64,000 nucleotides of DNA, taken from assembly GCF_001263205.1 (NCBI RefSeq), contig NZ_CP012333.1:11637501-11701500 (forward strand). The letters are read 5' to 3'. The position numbers were made by a program, and so were the translations under genes. The number at the start of each line of letters is the position of its first letter. The first letter of the stretch is position 1. Under the pieces are notes generated by a model. That model was not told where the DNA came from. It was given only the letters and a program-made list of their open reading frames with translations, and ran no database searches. The stretch comes from Labilithrix luteola (GTDB lineage: Bacteria; Myxococcota_A; Polyangia; Polyangiales; Polyangiaceae). Positions 1 to 9,100 of the stretch are shown piece by piece.

Positions 1-462
1 GCGGGCCGGGGCTCGCCCCATCTTGTCGTCCGAGACCTCGACGGCGACGCGGAGTGCCCCGCGACCTGGGTCGCCGCGAACGCCCCGCCGATTGCGGGTC
101 CTTACTTCGCACTTCGCTTGGCAATTCGAGCCGTGGAGGCCTGGTTTCTCGCGGACCGGGCGAGTGCGGCGAGTGCGCTTCGGATAGCGGAGCACCGGAT
201 TCCGTCGCATCCAGACGCGGAAGCGGACCCGAAGCGAACGATCGTAGACCTCGCACGCACGTCTACCAAGCCGGCGGTGCGCAACGCGATTCTGCCGATC
301 CCCGGCGGATCGCGTAAGACCGGCCCGGGCTATGAAGCGTGGCTTCTTGGTGCATCCACGACGTGGTCGCTGGAGCGCGCAATTGCGAACAGCCCTAGCT
401 TGGCTCGTTCTCACAAGCGCCTGCGGGCGCTTCATGCCGCATGGAAAGCTAGTCAGCAATGA
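1..462 (+). CDS. DUF4276-like protein, C-terminal part (5' end outside window)
   Basis: An open frame runs from the first base of the window to a TGA at 460-462, so the gene begins upstream. The visible 153 residues contain RDLDGDAECP near the start, RAVEAWFLAD in the middle, then DPKRTIVDLAR, GSRKTGPGYEAW and SPSLARSHKRLR. This order resembles the C-terminal half of DUF4276 proteins, which are often encoded beside ATPases in defence islands. The family call is from memory of the motif order. The stop overlaps the Mrr start by 4 bp (ATGA), which indicates co-translation with the restriction enzyme and supports a defence role. What lies upstream, possibly an ATPase partner, cannot be seen. Confidence 0.6.
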   Translation, partial: AGRGSPHLVVRDLDGDAECPATWVAANAPPIAGPYFALRLAIRAVEAWFLADRASAASALRIAEHRIPSHPDAEADPKRTIVDLARTSTKPAVRNAILPIPGGSRKTGPGYEAWLLGASTTWSLERAIANSPSLARSHKRLRALHAAWKASQQ

Positions 463-1382
463 CGGTTCCTACCTACGACCAGTTCATCGCGCCGTTGCTT
501 CATTACCTCGCCCAGCGTCCCGACGGGGTGCGCACCGCCGACGCGCACGAGGCCATCGCCAACGCACTTGGCCTCACGCCTGACGATCGCGCTCAGCGCG
601 TACCTAGCGGCGTTCAGCCGATCTACAAGAATCGCAACGGGTGGGCACACGACCGCCTAAAGCGTGCCGGACTTTCGACGAGCCCACGACAAGGCTTCTG
701 GCGGCTCACGCCTGACGGTCAGAAGTACGCGGCCGCCAATCGCACCCTCTCCGACGAGGAGCTCGATCGACTCTCCAATGTCGACCGAAGCCTCCGCCTC
801 CGGCCCAAAAAGGACGCGACCGACGACGCTGCATCAACGCCGGAACTTGGATCGACGACGAGCGCCAAGGCCAGCCCGGAGGAGCGCATAGAAGCTGCGC
901 TCGCTGAGCTGCGAGACAGCGTTGGTCGCGACTTGCTCGAGAACATCGGTCGCGCCCCACCGGAGTTCTTTGAGCAGCTCGTTCTCGATCTTCTCCACGC
1001 GATGGGCTACGGCACGAGCCGCGCCGCTCTTCAGCGCGTTGGTGGTTCGGGCGACGGAGGAATTGATGGCATCATTTCACTCGACCGCCTCGGACTCGAA
1101 AAGGTCTATGTCCAGGCAAAGCGGTGGAAGAACACCGTCGGCAGCCCCGAGGTCCAGGGCTTCATGGGGGCTCTCCAACTCCAGGCGGCATCGAAAGGCG
1201 TATTCATCACCACGAGCGCGTTCACCCGCGACGCGAAGGAGGCCGCAGCACGAGCACGCGGAAGCATCGTCCTCGTCGACGGAGCACAGCTATCGACGCT
1301 GATGATGGATCACGGAGTCGGAGTGAGTCACAAGGCGCTTCGGGTTCCGAAGGTCGACGGCGACTACTTCGAGGACGTTTGA
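459..1382 (+). CDS. mrr: Mrr-type restriction endonuclease
   Basis: 307 residues, close to the usual Mrr length. Residues 1-95 form an Mrr_N-type winged helix (PTYDQFIAPLLHYL ... GFWRLTPDGQKYA). A variable Ala/Ser-rich linker covers roughly 110-140. Residues about 165-290 are an Mrr_cat PD-(D/E)XK nuclease: the helix with PPEFFEQLVLDLLHAMGY, then GGSGDGGIDGII supplying the catalytic Asp, then YVQAKRWKN supplying the Q-x-K pair, then GVFITTSAFT. Enzymes of this family cut DNA carrying modified bases, which is established for Mrr and inferred here. The ATG overlaps the upstream gene's stop. The downstream neighbour is an IS remnant, so this end of the island has been rearranged. Confidence 0.9.
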   Translation: MTVPTYDQFIAPLLHYLAQRPDGVRTADAHEAIANALGLTPDDRAQRVPSGVQPIYKNRNGWAHDRLKRAGLSTSPRQGFWRLTPDGQKYAAANRTLSDEELDRLSNVDRSLRLRPKKDATDDAASTPELGSTTSAKASPEERIEAALAELRDSVGRDLLENIGRAPPEFFEQLVLDLLHAMGYGTSRAALQRVGGSGDGGIDGIISLDRLGLEKVYVQAKRWKNTVGSPEVQGFMGALQLQAASKGVFITTSAFTRDAKEAAARARGSIVLVDGAQLSTLMMDHGVGVSHKALRVPKVDGDYFEDV

Positions 1383-1451
1383 GGAAGCGGGTACCGCTAC
1401 CGAAGTTCGCCCACCAGAGAACAAAGCCAGAGACGAGAGCAGGCGCCTTGA

Positions 1452-1859
1452 TTCTTTTCCGGCCGTTCTGACTACAGCGGTTCCCACGTGAGCAAGCCCC
1501 ACGTGCGCCCGCACGTCTCCAACGACAACCCGTACTCCGAGTCGGCTTTCAAGACGCTCAAGTATCGTCCCCGATTCCCCGACCGCTTCGGGAGCGAGCA
1601 AGATGCACGCGCCCACTGCCGTCGCGTCTTTGATTGGTACAACCACGAACATCGCCATGGCGGGCTCGGCCTCTCCACGCCGAACGAAGTCCATTGCGGC
1701 CTCGCCGCCGAGACACGCGAGCGTCGCTCCGCCACTCTCGACGCTGCGTTCCTCGCTCATCCCGAGCGCTTCCCGCGTGGCCGCCCCCTCCCACCTTCAA
1801 TTCCGACCGAGGTGACGTGGCTCAGTAAACTCACGAACGGCGTGTCCCACACTCGTTGA
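1452..1859 (+). pseudogene. IS3-family transposase (OrfB) C-terminal remnant
   Basis: An open frame follows a stop at 1449-1451 and encodes the end of an rve integrase core: SKPHVRPHVSNDNPYSESAF, FKTLKYRPRFPDRFG, DWYNHEHRHGGLGLSTP. These are the last parts of the DDE domain of IS3-group OrfB proteins, with the catalytic Glu region around YSESAFKTLKY. The N-terminal HTH and the first two catalytic Asp residues are missing, and no OrfA is seen. No inverted repeats or target duplication could be recognised, so this is a relic rather than a mobile element. Confidence 0.75.
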
Positions 1860-2203
1860 CAGCTTCCGTCGCGACGCGTCCGTCCCGTCACTTGGCACGA
1901 ACTCTCCTCGAACAGATCCGCCGACGCCGGACCAGATCGACTCCTGCAGTCTTGCTCGGTTCCTGTCGATCGATATTCATAGCGATCGATGGGATGCGCG
2001 ATAGGAGCAGACCGCTTCTCGCCTCGCGCACCGCCTGCGCCCACAACTCTTCAAGTGAAATCGCGAAAACATCAAGCCGAAAGCCGCGCCCGACGAGAGC
2101 TTCGAGAACGGGTGCGGGCGCACGACGGAGGTTTTGGGTATCAATGGCAACTGTCCTTCAGGGCACCGGAGGACGCTTGGGGGCTGCCGCGTTTACCCCC
2201 TCG
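1860..2203. other. Gene-free stretch after IS remnant
   Basis: 344 bp between the transposase remnant and the 3' end of the kinase gene. I see no convincing coding sequence or repeat. The long frames that cross it are the antisense of the kinase. It may contain the lost right end of the insertion sequence. Confidence 0.4.
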
Positions 2204-3757
2204 TCAGCGCCGCCGGCGTCCGCGTCCGAAGTCGTACGCCTCCTCGCGCGCTACTGGAACTGGCGCGCGCTCCGCCGCCGCGTCCTTCACGAATACTTCG
2301 AAGCATTCCTCGAGCACGCCGGAGCCATCAAACCCGCGCTCTTTGTACTGGACCGCAGACAAGGCGCCCTTGTTCTTGCGGCGGTACAGCAACGCGTTCA
2401 CGTTCTGTGCTCGGATAATATCGCCGATCACCTCATACCGGCCGCCAACGTTGTCCTCTGGGTCGCGACGCACGATGGGCTCCCGCTCCATCTCGACGAG
2501 TTGCAGTGTTCCGTATGGCAGCGGTTGGGCCACGAGCAGCAAATTGCCAAGCCAAATCCGCTTGTGCGTTCTGACCTCGATGCTTCCCCAGGCGATGGCT
2601 TCGTCCGACTCCGTCACGGGGACTACGGCGAGAGATATCCTCATCGTGGCATTGAGAAACCTCGCCTCGATGGCGCGGGCGTCGGCAATGGCGTTCTCGG
2701 GGGGTTCCTCGCTGACTGTGATCGACGTCGACGCATTGCTGAGCGAATCTAAATGAAGGCGTACCTGCGCGAAGAGGTTCTTCGCGGTGAACGCAACGAG
2801 CTCGCGGCGGTCCTGCAATTGCGCTCGCCGCTCGTCGGCTACACGCTGAACGTCGAGAGTCCGCTGTTTCGCAACTTCGACTTGCTGGGCTGCCTCTCGT
2901 GCCAGAGTGGCTAACCCCAGTGCAGGTTGTTCGACTGGGATGCGCGTGCGAACTTCGCCGAGCGCTCGGCGCAGCTCGGCCCATGATGCGAAGCGATCGT
3001 TCGCCTTCTTTTCCAGCATTTTGGCAACGACCCCGCCGAGAGCGACGGATACGTCGGTGACTTCGTTGAGGCGCGGCGGACGTTCATAACGGTGCTGACG
3101 GACGACATCTTCTCGCGAGCCATTGAAGGGCACGCGCAACGCTGTGAATTCGAACAGAACGATGCCGAGCGAGTATTGGTCAGCTCGTGCATCGACGGAT
3201 TCGAGCATGCTCGACTCCGGGGCCTGGTACGCGGAACTTCCCCACCCTTTGAACGACTCGCTACGCGTTATCTCGCCGACGTACTTTGCGATTCCAAAGT
3301 CTCCGATCTTGAGCCGCTGCTCGTCGACGAAGATGTTCGCCGGCTTCAGGTCGCGGTGGATCACCTGCTGATTCACCGCTTCCAGGGCATCGACGAGTTG
3401 CAGCGCCATGGCGACGACTTCGGACTCAGTCCAGCGCGTGTTGGCCTGTTGCCGCTGCCGTATTTCGCGATCGATTGAACCTCCCGGAACATACTCGAAT
3501 GCGATGAACGGCTTCGGATCATCGCCCCAATCGAGCACGCGAACGACGTTGGGGTGTTTAACGCGCGATGCAGCCTCTGCCTCCCTGAGAAATAGATGCT
3601 TCTCATCGAGATCGTCGAGCGGTGTCTTCAACGCGACGAGCACCGTCGGATCGTCGGATCGCCTGGCGAGGTGCACCGTCGCCATGCCGCCTCCGCCGAG
3701 CCGCTGTCCAGACAAGATGAATGACGCTTTCTGGCCCTGGTAGAGTTCGTCCGACAT
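2204..3757 (-). CDS. Soluble Ser/Thr protein kinase with unknown C-terminal half
   Basis: 517 residues. The kinase domain spans roughly 17-280: glycine loop LGGGGMATV (20-28), VALK lysine at 44, HRDLKPANIF, GDFGIAKYV, the APE-type motif QAPESSMLES, and DQYSLGIVLFEF. The remaining 230 residues begin with a charged, probably coiled-coil stretch (VEVAKQRTLDVQRVADERRAQ) and then a predicted alpha/beta region ending in a basic tail (GRGRRRR). No membrane segment or PASTA-type sensor is present, unlike most bacterial kinases of this class. The second half may bind a ligand or substrate, but I do not recognise it. The gene lies beside restriction genes, so a defence-linked role is possible but unproven. 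Confidence 0.88.
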   Translation of the reverse strand: MSDELYQGQKASFILSGQRLGGGGMATVHLARRSDDPTVLVALKTPLDDLDEKHLFLREAEAASRVKHPNVVRVLDWGDDPKPFIAFEYVPGGSIDREIRQRQQANTRWTESEVVAMALQLVDALEAVNQQVIHRDLKPANIFVDEQRLKIGDFGIAKYVGEITRSESFKGWGSSAYQAPESSMLESVDARADQYSLGIVLFEFTALRVPFNGSREDVVRQHRYERPPRLNEVTDVSVALGGVVAKMLEKKANDRFASWAELRRALGEVRTRIPVEQPALGLATLAREAAQQVEVAKQRTLDVQRVADERRAQLQDRRELVAFTAKNLFAQVRLHLDSLSNASTSITVSEEPPENAIADARAIEARFLNATMRISLAVVPVTESDEAIAWGSIEVRTHKRIWLGNLLLVAQPLPYGTLQLVEMEREPIVRRDPEDNVGGRYEVIGDIIRAQNVNALLYRRKNKGALSAVQYKERGFDGSGVLEECFEVFVKDAAAERAPVPVAREEAYDFGRGRRRR

Positions 3758-4158
3758 CCATCAGCGAGACTACTCGACCGAAGCGGCGCGGCAAGTGCCG
3801 CGGCGGGCGCGGTACGTCTTCTTCAAACATTCGCCGGGAGTCACGGCAGGACGAACGAGGTCCGCCACCTCGATTCGCGTCGGGGCGTGTTGTCGTCGCG
3901 ACACTCATCGCGTGCGAGGCGACCTCGTCAGCCATTCGAGGGCGACCCGGATTGCCGGATTGCTGCTCCCATCCCCCGTCCTCGAAGTCGTCGTCCCGAC
4001 CGGCGCCCCGCGGCTAGCACACACACTGACGCCATTGACTGCCGCGACCGCCAAGTTCATTCCGTCACTGGAAGCGCCAGCGAGCGACGACGCAGCGCAC
4101 CGCCGGACTTGGACACATCCGAGGCGTCGCCGAGAACTGCCTTTGCCTAACCAATCAT
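3758..4158. other. Gene-free stretch upstream of kinase
   Basis: 401 bp between the kinase start and the decayed phosphatase-family gene. The kinase promoter should lie here. I see no supported gene; the frames crossing it lack recognisable motifs. Confidence 0.4.
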
Positions 4159-4475
4159 CTACCTCGTCGCGACCTCCGCCCAGCTCGGCAGATGGTCTGA
4201 GATCTGAAACGTGAACTCTCCTTCGACATCCGCCGCCCTGGAAAGAGCGGGCGGCGATCGCCCTGGTAGTTATCCACCACGCCGGGGCGGCCGGTGAAGT
4301 TCGTCGTATATCGAGGCAGTACAAGATCTGGTCGTAGCGCTTCTTCCGCGCGAGATCCGTCGTGACCTCCCCGAGCAATCCGCCGGGCACCGCGAAACTG
4401 CGCGCCGTCACCGCTTCGAACGCCGCTGATTTCACGCTGGCGGTCGAAAACGACGCCCGCGAAGTCATCCCGCTC
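4159..4475 (-). pseudogene. Endonuclease/exonuclease/phosphatase family C-terminal remnant
   Basis: Three different minus-strand frames give consecutive pieces of one protein tail: first TARSFAVPGG and ARKKRYDQILY, then LPRYTTNFTGRPGVVDNYQ and LFPG with MSKES, then FTFQISDHLPSWAEV ending at a TAG at 4159-4161. RYDQIL and the terminal SDHLP are typical of the EEP fold, where the His-Asp pair is catalytic. At least two indels separate the pieces. The 5' end is lost where the MBL-fold gene ends, so this is a decayed, truncated gene. Confidence 0.55.
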
Positions 4476-5508
4476 ACGGAGCGCGCAGGGCATAGAGCGA
4501 GCCGACGACGCTCGGCCCATAGTTGCCCGGCGCAAACGCATGCGCCAGCGCCGCCTTGGCGCGCCAGCCGGTGCAGTGCCCCGGCGCGACGAGGCGAGGC
4601 CTGACGCGATTTGCGAGGTCGTGGACGGTCGGCTCGATGCGCGGCTCCATCCCCGCGCCTGCCAGATGGTAGCCGCCGAGGATGACGTCGAGCGGCTCGC
4701 CCCCGAACGCGTCCCGCGCGCCGAGGGCTGCGTTGACGACGCCGGCGTGCGAGCACGGCGAGAGCACACTGACGCCGCGGCCGCGCACGTGCGCCGCGAG
4801 GAATCGCTCGTCGAGGATCAAGGGATCCGGCACCGCGTGCCCGTCGCGCAGCGTGTGGTGCCCGACGAACCCCGTCTCGTACAACGTCACGCGCGCGATC
4901 TCGCCGCTGACGAAGAAGAAGCCCGCAAGGACGTGCGCCTCGGCGTGCTTCGTGACGCGCCCGCCGGCGCGCTCGATCGCCTCGAACGTTGGCTCCGGGT
5001 CGAGCAGCACCAGCGTCCCGGCAGGGGTCATGGTGCCACGCTGGTCGGGCCGGTCGGGGTGGAGATCGACGAGCGGTGGCGGGAGCCCTTCGTCGAGACG
5101 GGACCGCGTGATGGCAGCCACCACCCCCGGGAGCCCGCCGCTGTGGTCCGCGTGCCAGTGCGAGAGGCACACCGCTTCGATGGACGCGAGCCGGACGCCG
5201 AGCCGACGCGCGTTCTCCAGCCAGAGCTCGGCGGAGGGGCCGACGTCGAAGAGGACCGAGCGCTCTTCGGAGCCGCGTCGCCCGGTGACCAGCGCCGAGA
5301 AGCCGTGGCAGGCGAGGCACAGATGCCCCCAGGGCTCGACGCTGTCATGGCCGTCCTTGGGCGCAAGATGGGGAACACGCGCGACCAGTCGCCCGAGCTC
5401 GGGAAGCTGCGGCACGCCTTTATCCACGCTGGAGAGCGTGTCGCTCTCGTTGTCCACGAGGACGAGCAGGTCCAGCGCGTCGAGCGCCGCGATCTCCACA
5501 GGATTCAT
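4474..5508 (-). CDS. MBL-fold metallohydrolase
   Basis: 344 residues from the ATG at 5508, chosen because AGGAGAG lies just upstream; an in-frame ATG at 5550 is weaker. The metal-binding signature is HWHADHSGG, preceded by the FDVGPS strand; later histidines occur in SPCSHAGVVNA and GGYHLAGAG, and the C-terminal metal-ligand-like segment is APGHCTGWRA. The arrangement resembles MBL proteins annotated as dihydropterin ribofuranosylaminobenzene phosphate synthase-like, but substrate cannot be inferred. It lies 38 bp downstream of the YCII-like gene in the same direction, so the two probably form an operon. Confidence 0.83.
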   Translation of the reverse strand: MNPVEIAALDALDLLVLVDNESDTLSSVDKGVPQLPELGRLVARVPHLAPKDGHDSVEPWGHLCLACHGFSALVTGRRGSEERSVLFDVGPSAELWLENARRLGVRLASIEAVCLSHWHADHSGGLPGVVAAITRSRLDEGLPPPLVDLHPDRPDQRGTMTPAGTLVLLDPEPTFEAIERAGGRVTKHAEAHVLAGFFFVSGEIARVTLYETGFVGHHTLRDGHAVPDPLILDERFLAAHVRGRGVSVLSPCSHAGVVNAALGARDAFGGEPLDVILGGYHLAGAGMEPRIEPTVHDLANRVRPRLVAPGHCTGWRAKAALAHAFAPGNYGPSVVGSLYALRAP

Positions 5509-5546
5509 GGCTCTCTCCTGCCGGCTGGCGCGCCAGCCCACGAAGA

Positions 5547-5912
5547 TCACTTCACCATGTCATTGATGATGCGTAGCGGACTGAGCGGACCTAGCGGGAT
5601 ATAGTCAAAGCCCAGCAAACCGGCCTGCCCCAGCGGGAACTTCTCCAACAGGTTTTTCGCCTCTTCCGGTGTGCTGGCGTTGACGATGAAGACCACACCC
5701 TTCCCGTCGGTGCGGAAGTACCACTGGTCGATCTTGCCCTCGAGATAGGCATTCACCGTGTCATGCACTTCATGCGGCATGATCTCGGCGCGCTGGGCGG
5801 GCGTCATGGGCGCGCCCATGAAATGGGAGATCGCCAGGATCTTCGTGGTAGGCACAGGCGGCAGCGGGCTCCGCGCTGAAGCTGCGCCCTCGGGGGTGCT
5901 CGGGTCCTTCAT
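5547..5912 (-). CDS. YCII/muconolactone isomerase-like small protein
   Basis: 121 residues. The core has the pattern of a dimeric alpha/beta barrel: KILAISHFMG, a helix with PAQRAEIMPHEV, the strand IDQWYFRTDGKGVVFIVNA, a helix TPEEAKNLLEKFP, and the strand LGFDYIPLGPL. Such proteins include YCII-like enzymes and stress-responsive barrels; substrate is unknown. AAGGAG precedes the ATG at 5912. It is the first gene of the two-gene unit with the MBL-fold hydrolase, and a 227-bp divergent space separates it from the giant kinase. Confidence 0.72.
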   Translation of the reverse strand: MKDPSTPEGAASARSPLPPVPTTKILAISHFMGAPMTPAQRAEIMPHEVHDTVNAYLEGKIDQWYFRTDGKGVVFIVNASTPEEAKNLLEKFPLGQAGLLGFDYIPLGPLSPLRIINDMVK

Positions 5913-6139
5913 GGCAGTAGCTCCTTATTCATCGTGGAGTCGCGCATGCTCTCTGCCAGGCTCGGCTTCGCCATGATTGCGCGAGGGCTTTCTTCCTGCC
6001 CCGCCAGTACACACAGCACGCTGCGTACCCGCGCCAAACTCTGCGACACCGAGACGGAGGCTCGTCCGCCCGCACAAGCGCTGCCGAGTTGCCGAAATCG
6101 CGAAGTGACGGGGCGTTCCTCGTGGAAGCGGCACGCCGA

Positions 6140-9100
6140 ATGAATGGCCATGTTTTCGGCACGGTGCCGATGCCTGAACGCTACACCATTGCGGAGCGGC
6201 TCTCGGTGGGAGGTACGGCCGCTTTCTATCGCGCGACACGGAATTCCGATCGACGTCCGGTGGTGCTCAAGGTGCTCGACCCGCAGCGGAGCCGACCGAT
6301 CGACCTCGAACAAATGAAGCACGAGTACGAGCTCGGGAAGCTCTTCGACTCGCAGGCGGTCATCAAGCCGCTCGCTCTCGAGACCTACGAAGGCATGCCT
6401 GCTCTCGTCCTCGAGGACTTCAGGGGATGCTCGCTCGACCGTCTCCTTGGAGCGGCGACGGGACCGATGGGAATCGAGCAGTTCCTGCTACTGGCATCGC
6501 GCATCGTGGCCGCGGTGGCGGAGCTCCATCGCAAGGACGTGGTCCACAAGGACTTGAAACCGAGCAATATCTTCGTCAACTCGGAGACGGGCGAGGTGAA
6601 GATCGCCGATCTCGGCGTCGCCGCACGGCTCCCACGTCAGCATGTCGCCGTGCAGTTGCCGGGTCGGATCGAAGGCTCGCTGCCGTACTTGTCGCCGGAG
6701 CAGGCGGGACGGATGAACCGACCCGTCGACAGTCGTTCCGATCTCTACACCCTCGGCGTCACGTTCTACGAGATGCTGACTGCTCAGCTCCCGTTCTCGG
6801 CAAAAGACCCGCTCGAATGGGTGCACTGCCACGTCGCGCGTGCGCCGCGACCTCCGCGTGAGCTCGTCCCGGAGATCCCGCCCGTCCTCTCGAACATCGT
6901 GCTCAAGCTGCTCGCGAAGATGGGGGAAGACCGTTACCAAACCGCACGCGGCCTCCAGCACGACCTCGAGCGCTGCCTTCGTTCCTTTCGACGCTACGGA
7001 GAGCTGTCCGCGTGCCCTCTCGGCGAAAACGACATCTCGGACCGATTCGAGGTCGTCCCGAAGCTCTATGGGCGCGAAGCGCAGGTCGCCGAGCTGCGCG
7101 GAGCATTCGACACGGTCGTGCAAACAGGGACTCCCGAGCTCGTCCTCGTGTCGGGATATTCGGGTATCGGCAAATCGGCACTCGTCCGCGAGCTCTATCG
7201 CCCGATCGTGCGCCAGAACGGATTCTTCGCGTCGGGCAAGTTCGACCAATACAAGCGCGACATTCCTTACTCCACGTTCGCGCAGGCGTTCGCGGAGCTC
7301 GTCGAACAAATCCTCACGCAGAGCGAGGCGCAGCTGGCCGCCTGGAGGACGAAGCTTCTGTCTGCGCTCGGCTCGAACGCTCAGGTGATCATCGACGTCA
7401 TTCCACAAGTCGCGCTCATCATCGGTCCGCAGCCGCCTGTTGCCGTGCTGCCCCCCCTCGAAGCGCAGAACCGATTCCACATCGTGTTCCGTCAATTCAT
7501 CGGCGTCTTCGCGCGGAAGGAGCATCCACTCGCCTTGTTCCTCGACGATCTGCAGTGGATCGATTCGGGGAGCCTCGAGCTGATCGAGCACGTCATGAGC
7601 CATCAGCACTCGATGCACCTGCTGCTTCTCGGGGCCTATCGCGACAACGAAATCGGTCCATCGCATCCGCTCGTCCTCGGACTCGACAAGATTCGCAAAG
7701 ACGGCGGAATCGTCCGCGACATCGTGCTCACCCCCCTTCTGGTCGAGCACATCGTGCAGTTCGTCGCCGACACTCTCCGATGCTCCCTCGCTCGCGCAGC
7801 GCCGCTCGCGCACCTGGTCCACGAAAAGACGTCCGGCAATCCGTTCTTCGCCATCCAGTTTCTGACGACGCTCTATCAGGAAGGCCTCGTGACGTTCGAC
7901 TGGAGCCTCGCCGAATGGGGCTGGGACCTCGAAAAGATCCACCAGAAGGGCTTCACGGACAACGTCCTCGAGCTCATGGCACGCAAGCTACGGAGGCTCG
8001 GGCCCGCCGCGCAGGACGCGTTGAAACTCGCGGCCTGCGTGGGCAACACGACCGACCTCCGCACGTTGGCGGTCATCTCCAAGCAATCGGAGAGTGACAC
8101 CGAGCGCGACCTCTCGGTGGCGGTCCAGGAAGGTCTCATGTTGCAGACGGGCCGCGTCTACACGTTCTTGCACGATCGTGTCCAACAGGCGGCGTACGCG
8201 CTCATTGCCGACGACGAGAAGAGGCAGGCCCACCTCGAGATCGGACGCCTTCTGCTCGCGAGCCTCGCAGTCGAGGTCGAGGAGAACGTCTTCGACGTCG
8301 TCAGTCAGCTCAATCACGGCATCGAGCTCATCACCGATGAACGAGAGAAGGACACGCTCGCGCGGCTGAATCTCGTCGCGGGGAAGAAAGCGAAGTCGGC
8401 CATCGCGTACTCGTCGGCGAGGAACTTCCTGGCCGTGGCGACTTCGCTGCTGACGGAAGACGCCTGGGAAGCAGGCTACGATCTCGCCTTCTCTGCCTAC
8501 ATGGAGCGCGCGGAGTGCGAGTATCTCTCCGGCTCGTTCGAGTCTGCCGAGAGCATGTTCGACTTACTTTCGGGCAAAGCGAAGTCGGACTTCGACCAGG
8601 CGAGGATCTACGAGCTTCGCTTGAAGCTCTATCAGGTCGCCGGCAAATACGACGACGCCGTTGCCATCGCACTTCGAGCTCTCCGGCTCTTCGGCGTGGA
8701 GGTACCCGACGACGACGACGTTCTCCGCGAAGCAACCCGAGCCGCTGCTGACGCCGTGAAGGTGAACCTGGCCGGTCGCGCGATCTCCGACCTCGCGGAC
8801 GGGGCCGAGGCAACGGATCCGCGTATACGCGCGATCATCGGTCTGCTCGCGAACGTCGCTCCGCCTGCCTATATCGGAAGCCGTCCGCAGATCTTTCCGT
8901 TCATCATCCTCGAGCTCGTCAACTACTCACTGAAGTACGGCCAGACCTCCGAGTCGTGTATGGGATACAGCGCATACGGCGTGATGCTCGTGTCGCTCTT
9001 CGACGACCCGTCTTCGGCCTATGCGTTTTCGGAGATGTCGATTCGACTGAATCAGAAACTCGGCGATATCAGCCGACGCGGGACCGTGCTCCACCTCCAC

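Noticed and set aside
3905..5320. Minus-strand frame of 471 codons overlapping the MBL-fold gene
   Set aside because: The MBL signature HWHADH lies in another frame with a good ribosome site. Only the far end of this frame holds pieces of the decayed EEP gene.
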